From assembly GCA_012861695.1 (NCBI GenBank), contig JAAOOA010000055.1, positions 757,212 through 821,211 on the forward strand: a DNA stretch of 64,000 nucleotides, written 5' to 3'. The translations under genes were made by a program, and so were the position numbers. Positions 58,600 through 64,000 of this stretch are shown here, piece by piece (the first letter of the stretch is position 1; every line of letters begins with the position of its first letter). The DNA comes from Trematomus loennbergii. Lineage: Eukaryota; Chordata; Actinopteri; Perciformes; Nototheniidae. The notes beneath the pieces are model-generated. The model was given only the letters and a program-made list of their open reading frames with translations. It was not told where the DNA came from and did no database searches.

Positions 58600-59663
58600 T
58601 GTTTGTGTATTGTGAATGTAGGTCAGTAATGTGTGTATGTGTTTCCTTTTGAGTGTGTGTTTACTGTATGTGGCAGCAACGGACGCACAGTGTGCAATAG
58701 AGGTCTCTTGACACAGTATGAATCTATACACACACACACACGTAATCCAGCGGTAGGTCAGTTTAATATTTCATTTGGCTGATGGACGGCGTCTGCTGCT
58801 CTGTGAGCCAAACATCATTACAACACACTAAGTGACTTAACTCTAATTAGAGCTGAGAATCACATTAAAAGCTGCTCCGCCATACAGGAAGGAGCTCACC
58901 TTTTTCTTATGGGTTTATTCCAGAAACTGTACGGTGTTAAGGGAAGGCACTAAAGGTGAATAGGGTAAAAAAAGTAACTTATACAGATCATCATGAAACT
59001 TCCTCAGTAGATATCTTACATTAAGGCAATGTACTTCATAGAAGTCATGTTTAAATATGCAAATAAGGAATTATCTAATGCTAATTTAGGAGAAATCTAA
59101 ATGTGTATTTTGGACGTTTTCTTTCTGCTAGTCCGGCCCCAAATCTCACCTCTTCAGAACTGCATCAAACTGTAATTAATATTGTGTTTCGTATATGTTA
59201 ACTGTGCTGGTTTTATTAATTTTACCGTGTTAAGTGTCTTTGAGTACCCTAACAAGCGCTCTATAAATAAAATGTATTATAATCAGTCAAATAGAGGGCA
59301 TGTTATAGAAGCAAAACTGTTAAAATACACACAATAAAAGTCAGAATTATTCTTTAAACACTTTGCATTTGACAGATACATAGCACAGTTTACCTTAGGG
59401 GTAGTATCAGGCAAAACAAAAATGGAAAACACCATATTTTATCATGCTATGATTAATGACTGACTCTAGGTGTGTATCTGTGCTAATATTTGACTATCTG
59501 ACACAAGATAGAGATAAAACTAAACCACTTTTGTCAGTGTTGCTGTGTGCTTGAATGTGTGTGTTTATGTGTATAATTTATGAATGATGAGGGAGTAAAC
59601 AGCTTCCACTTTGGTTACATGCTTTTGCACTTTGATTGCATGCGTGTGTTGTGTGTGTGTTTT

Positions 59664-59703
<40 letters not shown>

Positions 59704-62226
59704 ATATTTACTCTGTCTCTCTTTGTCTTTGTCTTTGATGGGGTCTGTGTTAGAGGTGAAGGTCAACCTAGTTCTAATAGGTTGAGTTGAAAGGCATCTC
59801 ATATAGCAGATGGATTGCTCTAAACTATTACCGCCACTTTACTTCAAATATGTAACGTCAACAGCAGCTATTTTAACAAAACGGAAACAATGGAAAGTGC
59901 TTGTGGCATCCCACTGAGGGACAGTTAGCCCTGATAAGCATTTAAGGGGAAGATTTCATTCATAAAAACAGTGAAAACCAGAAGTTGTTGACCAAATATT
60001 CTAGAATTGGGGATGCACTACGAGATGGGTCAAGAAACTGGAAAATACACATTTTTGTAGCAGAAAAAAACCTAACATATCAGATCAGTTCCAGGCCCTG
60101 GGTGCAATTTTGATAGCTAGATAGATCTTGGTTCTGGGTTGTAGAAAGGAGAAACTATGGAGCAGAAAAGGATGAAACTGATTGATGCTTTAAGCCTCCT
60201 CACTGCTGTAAACGTGAACTTTTTAAACCCCACGACCACCTCCATCCTCCCCTCATCGTCCCCCTGCACAGCACCATGCTTCACCCATGGCGGGAGTCGG
60301 AGATGTCCTTGTTTTCTCCTCCCTCCATCCCTCCATCCCTCGCTGTGCTGGCCCTGAACAGATGCCAGCGCTGGGTAAAGTCCTCTCCAGAGGGGCCGCC
60401 AGCAGCATATTGGTTTATAATTAATGAAATTAGGGCCGCTGTCTGCAGAGGAGGCTTCGGTCCCAGCGAGGAGAGAGGCTGCTGCCAGGAACACAGACGA
60501 TGGGATGGAGAGACGGAGGAGGACAGACAGGGGGAGGAGACACTGGAAGGATCTACACCTTCTCCATCAGCTTTCTTCTTCAAAACGTTTTAGGCAATTA
60601 TCTACTCTTAGAGATCATTTTGAGATGGGACCACACCAGTGTAATGTGAGCGAAGGGTGACTTGCCTACTTCCTGCATCCTCTGAAACACACCCCTCTTC
60701 AAACTCGCCCTCCATTTTCATCCCGACTACACACCTGTAACATTTTGTGTCTGCATCTTGCACCCTTGCAGCTCTATGGAGGTCACACCTTAACCCTGGC
60801 CTACATGGAGAACTTACTAGGTCAACACACAGGGTTAGATTTTCAAAAATGCTTTAGAAAACAGATCATTAATAAAAACCTCTCCTAATTCAGTCATAAG
60901 CTTATTTGAAATCCATGTGTTCGACAGGAGGTAGTTCATGCCCCATGGACCGTAATAAAAGATTGTCATGCTATGCAAATACAAATACATATTAAATATT
61001 GATACTTTAATTAATAATTTGTTTTGTATTTAATATTTAATGTTGTTTTGCGCTGGCATTTATCACAGGAAGTCTTATAGATTCCAGCCTGAAGATTACT
61101 GAGAACAAAAAAATAATATGTCAGATTTTCACAGCAGACATTTGACTTGTCAGGTGTTACTAAAAATATTAACAATGGTTTTGTTCCATTCAAGTGTCCC
61201 AGCAGTGACACCTGACAGCGTGACACTGACGCCGCTAAATGAACTCTTTATTTGATTCCTGTTCCCACTGTGACATGTCAAAATGTCTGCTGTGAAAAGC
61301 CTTTTGTGCGACTCTGTTTCTGAGTTTCTGGAGGAAGAAAGCGAGGCCGGTTTTGATCCTGGATGCTGGTGTGTTAGTGTTAGTGGTCTCTCTCTCTCAC
61401 ACACACACATACAGACACACACACACTCGCACTAACCTTGTTTCAGTCGCTGCTGAGTTCTCCTCCTCCCTGAGTTAATCCAGTTAGAGTTGCTCTCCTG
61501 CTGAGTCCCGCTGCAGCTCAAACACCTGAATGTGACACCAGACAGCAGCCACACCACTCTCTTTTAACCTTAAACTGGATTTTTTTGGTTTTACAAAGTT
61601 AAATACTACATTAACTTGCTGTGGATGATTCTGTGGGGTGAATCTGACGGTGGCTCTGTTGACCTGTTGGCATTTCCTGTGCCATAATCAGACATTATTA
61701 ATCACACCTGTGCTTTTCCTACAGGTGTAGTAAGTAATCACATGTTACTAAAGAACTGTACAAATGCACTTTACTTTCATGCATCTCCAATGATATCCAT
61801 TTGATTTGTTTCTAAGGTTTTACATGTAGGATTATTACTTATAGTGAATTTTCTTGCTTAAATGAAAGGTCTGAATTCTTCTTTCAGCCTTTTTCTGTTT
61901 CAGCTCTTCAGATTAAATGTCTTCATATGACACGTGTAAACCAATGTGTGCCGCCGCTTATAAATATTTCAACAGTGCAAACAAAGAAATGTGGAGGTAG
62001 CTGACATGCAGCAGATTCAGTGCAGAAGTCTCTCTCTTTTCTATACTTCAGCGCAGCCCTGACTCTCAGCCATCATGCAGATAATGCAGCTTGTTTGTCT
62101 CAAAACTTCTCTGTTATGACATTTGTGTTCGATCACATTATAAACAGGCAGTGTGGCTGGCTGGCAATGCACAACCACTAATTGTTGTAATTGTTAGCAG
62201 ACTGCAAGTATACAGGCTGCCTGAAG

Positions 62227-62227
<1 letters not shown>
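58600..62227. other. gene-poor, small repeats
   Basis: This holds a LINE tail near 59225-59280, a (TG)n tract at 59664-59703 and a repeat copy at 59040-59110 related to 27665-27790. A balanced-composition patch around 60395-60480 could be a conserved non-coding element. No exon with splice signals is recognised. Confidence 0.4.
59664..59703. repeat. (TG)n microsatellite
   Basis: A TG run of about 20 units. Confidence 0.95.
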
Positions 62228-62294
<67 letters not shown>

Positions 62295-62305
62295 GTGTGT
62301 GTGTG
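62228..62305. repeat. (TG)n microsatellite
   Basis: A TG run with one interruption (GTTGTG). Confidence 0.97.
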
Positions 62306-62394
62306 GCCTTATGTATTTCTTTGAATTTAAAATACCAACAGTGTGTGTACCTGTGTATTGATATGTGTGCATGGTGTGTGTGTGTTTCCTAGCA

Positions 62395-62640
62395 TTACTA
62401 TCCTTGTGGGGACCTAAATCTGTTTACACAGTCACGTGTGGGGACTCGCCTCCCTTATGGGGACAAAATGGAGGTCCCCATGAGGGGAAATTAATTTTAG
62501 GGTGAAGACTTGGTTAGGTTTAGGGTAAGGGTTGGGTAAGGGTAAGGGTAAGGGTTAGGGTTAGGCATGTGTTGGTTAGGGTTTAGGTTAGGATAAGTCT
62601 CCAGGAAATGCATGTAAGTCAATGTAATGTCCCCTGAAGT
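62395..62640 (+). repeat. telomere-like GGGTTAGGG repeat element
   Basis: After CCTTGTGGGGACC and two more GGGGAC words, the sequence has degenerate GGGTAAGGGTAAGGGTTAGG between 62520 and 62610. It is flanked by (GT)n tracts on both sides. This resembles a common interspersed teleost element containing telomere-like motifs, not a true telomere. Confidence 0.7.
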
Positions 62641-62651
62641 GATGTATACAT

Positions 62652-62797
<146 letters not shown>

Positions 62798-63779
62798 TTA
62801 CCTCCCCTGTCTGTTTACATACGCGTTAAGACTTCAAACACTCACGGTAAGATATCGGATAGAGTAGACAGAGGAGAAGAAGGAAGGAAGAAGGGAATAA
62901 TGAACACAGGAGGGGGTTACAAAGTAGTAAAGGAAAGAATAAAAGGAAAATTAGGAGACGGCAATGACGCTCTGTCTCACTGTCACCAAACCCCAACTAC
63001 AGTTGAAGGAGATTTAACTTTGCTGTTAAGAATTAGATGAGAAAATCGATACCAGTCTAATTTCTGTTCAATTCAAGACTTAATAAAAACTGTTCTCTGA
63101 TGTCCAACAAAGTGGCGATTCCACTGGTTGCATTTAGTGTCTCAATCGCTGGTTTAAAGTCTCTTTTAATGCAGCTGGATGTTGATCTTGTAAATAATGT
63201 CCCTTTGTGGAGTAAAATAGATGATAAAGCAGGGTACGCTTTAGGGCAGTGCTACATCATAATCAATCATTTCATACCTTGACTTTCTTATGTTTCATTA
63301 AATGGTTTTGGAAGATGTTTCTATGACTTGACAGCAGTGACCAAAGTGACTAAAAGTAAACTTGAAAACAGATTGTTGGGAAAATACTGAATGTCCTCTT
63401 CCAATGTCAGAGTACACATGATAACAAAGGTATCCCAACTGTAGCTGTGTACATGACAGGATGTATGATTACCTAGAAGAGCATCAGGACTGTTTGAGGC
63501 ATATGATAGCTATGTGATTAACATGATGATTCAGCCTCTATGGAGATAGACATATGACAAGCATGATCATTTCTGACGTGGAGCTAATCTGAAGTAAACA
63601 TTGAATACTGCTTTCTATTCCTCCATCTTGTGACTGTGTAACTCCCTCTCTTGGATATCAGCATGTGAAGGACACTGTTCAGGAACTAGTTGATGCTCTG
63701 TATGTGATGACTACTTCCATTCTGGAGAGGATCAGAAATACATGGATCCTGAGATTGAAGCTCAAGCCGGTGACCAGTG
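62798..63779. other. no gene seen
   Basis: A purine-rich stretch (62870-62950) precedes ordinary AT-rich DNA. The 60-codon ORF at 63100-63282 (MSNKVAIPLVAFSVS start) has no splice context and no family that I recognise. Confidence 0.35.
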
Positions 63780-63789
63780 AGATTTTTCT

Positions 63790-64000
63790 AACAGTAGTAG
63801 TAGTTGCATTAGTAGTAGTAGTGGTAGTAGTATAAGTAGTTGTAGTGGTGGTAGTAGTATAAGTATAGTAGTAGTAGTAGTATAGTAGTAGTAGAAGTAG
63901 TAGAAGTAGTAGTATAAGTAGTAGTAGTAGTAGTACAAGTAGTAGCAGTAGTAGTTGTATTAGTAGTAGTAGTAGTAGTAGTAGTTGTAGTGGTGGTAGT
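63790..64000. repeat. (AGT)n trinucleotide repeat
   Basis: Imperfect AGT/TAG triplets with GTT, GGT and ATA variants run to the window edge. Confidence 0.95.

Overview
The window is nuclear DNA of a ray-finned fish, most likely a spiny-rayed teleost. Three things point there: gammaM-type lens crystallins (a fish class), spliced vertebrate genes with GT-AG introns, and dense teleost-type hAT MITEs, V-SINEs and (TG)n microsatellites. The species cannot be named from the sequence.

Layout. 825-3146 (+) holds the last six coding exons of ndfip2, a Nedd4-family ubiquitin-ligase adaptor, with its 3' UTR to about 5390. 5.4-13.9 kb is repeat-rich and includes an array of tRNA-like modules (11.4-13.2 kb). 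15977-23544 (-) is a complete 12-exon etv5, a PEA3-subfamily ETS factor, with a 25-copy minisatellite in one ETS-domain intron. 29.1-48.7 kb is a beta/gamma-crystallin cluster: one gammaS-type gene (A, -), one decayed fragment (-), and five gamma genes, B (-), C (+), D (+), E (+) and F (-). B and C are head-to-head and E and F are tail-to-tail. 36.6-42.3 kb, between C and D, is almost wholly nested transposons. 50087-53567 (-) is boll (boule, DAZ family), whose C-terminal exon is a tandem array of about 29 PVYHEQ-type hexapeptide units. 53.7-64 kb has no gene I can support and holds microsatellites, a telomere-like repeat and possible conserved non-coding sequence.

How the genes relate. They do not form one pathway. 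etv5 beside a gammaS crystallin matches mammalian linkage (ETV5-DGKG-CRYGS); DGKG is not seen here. The crystallins are structural lens proteins, each with the standard three-exon gamma layout (a tiny first exon, then one domain per exon), most with a TATA-like box close to the ATG. boll is a germline RNA-binding protein.

A warning for users: seven single-base indels fall inside otherwise intact exons of five genes (ndfip2 two, etv5 one, crystallin B two, crystallin F one, boll one). Each exon length is off by exactly the number of indels and all splice sites are intact. Consensus error in short homopolymers is the simplest explanation, so these genes should not be called pseudogenes from this sequence alone.
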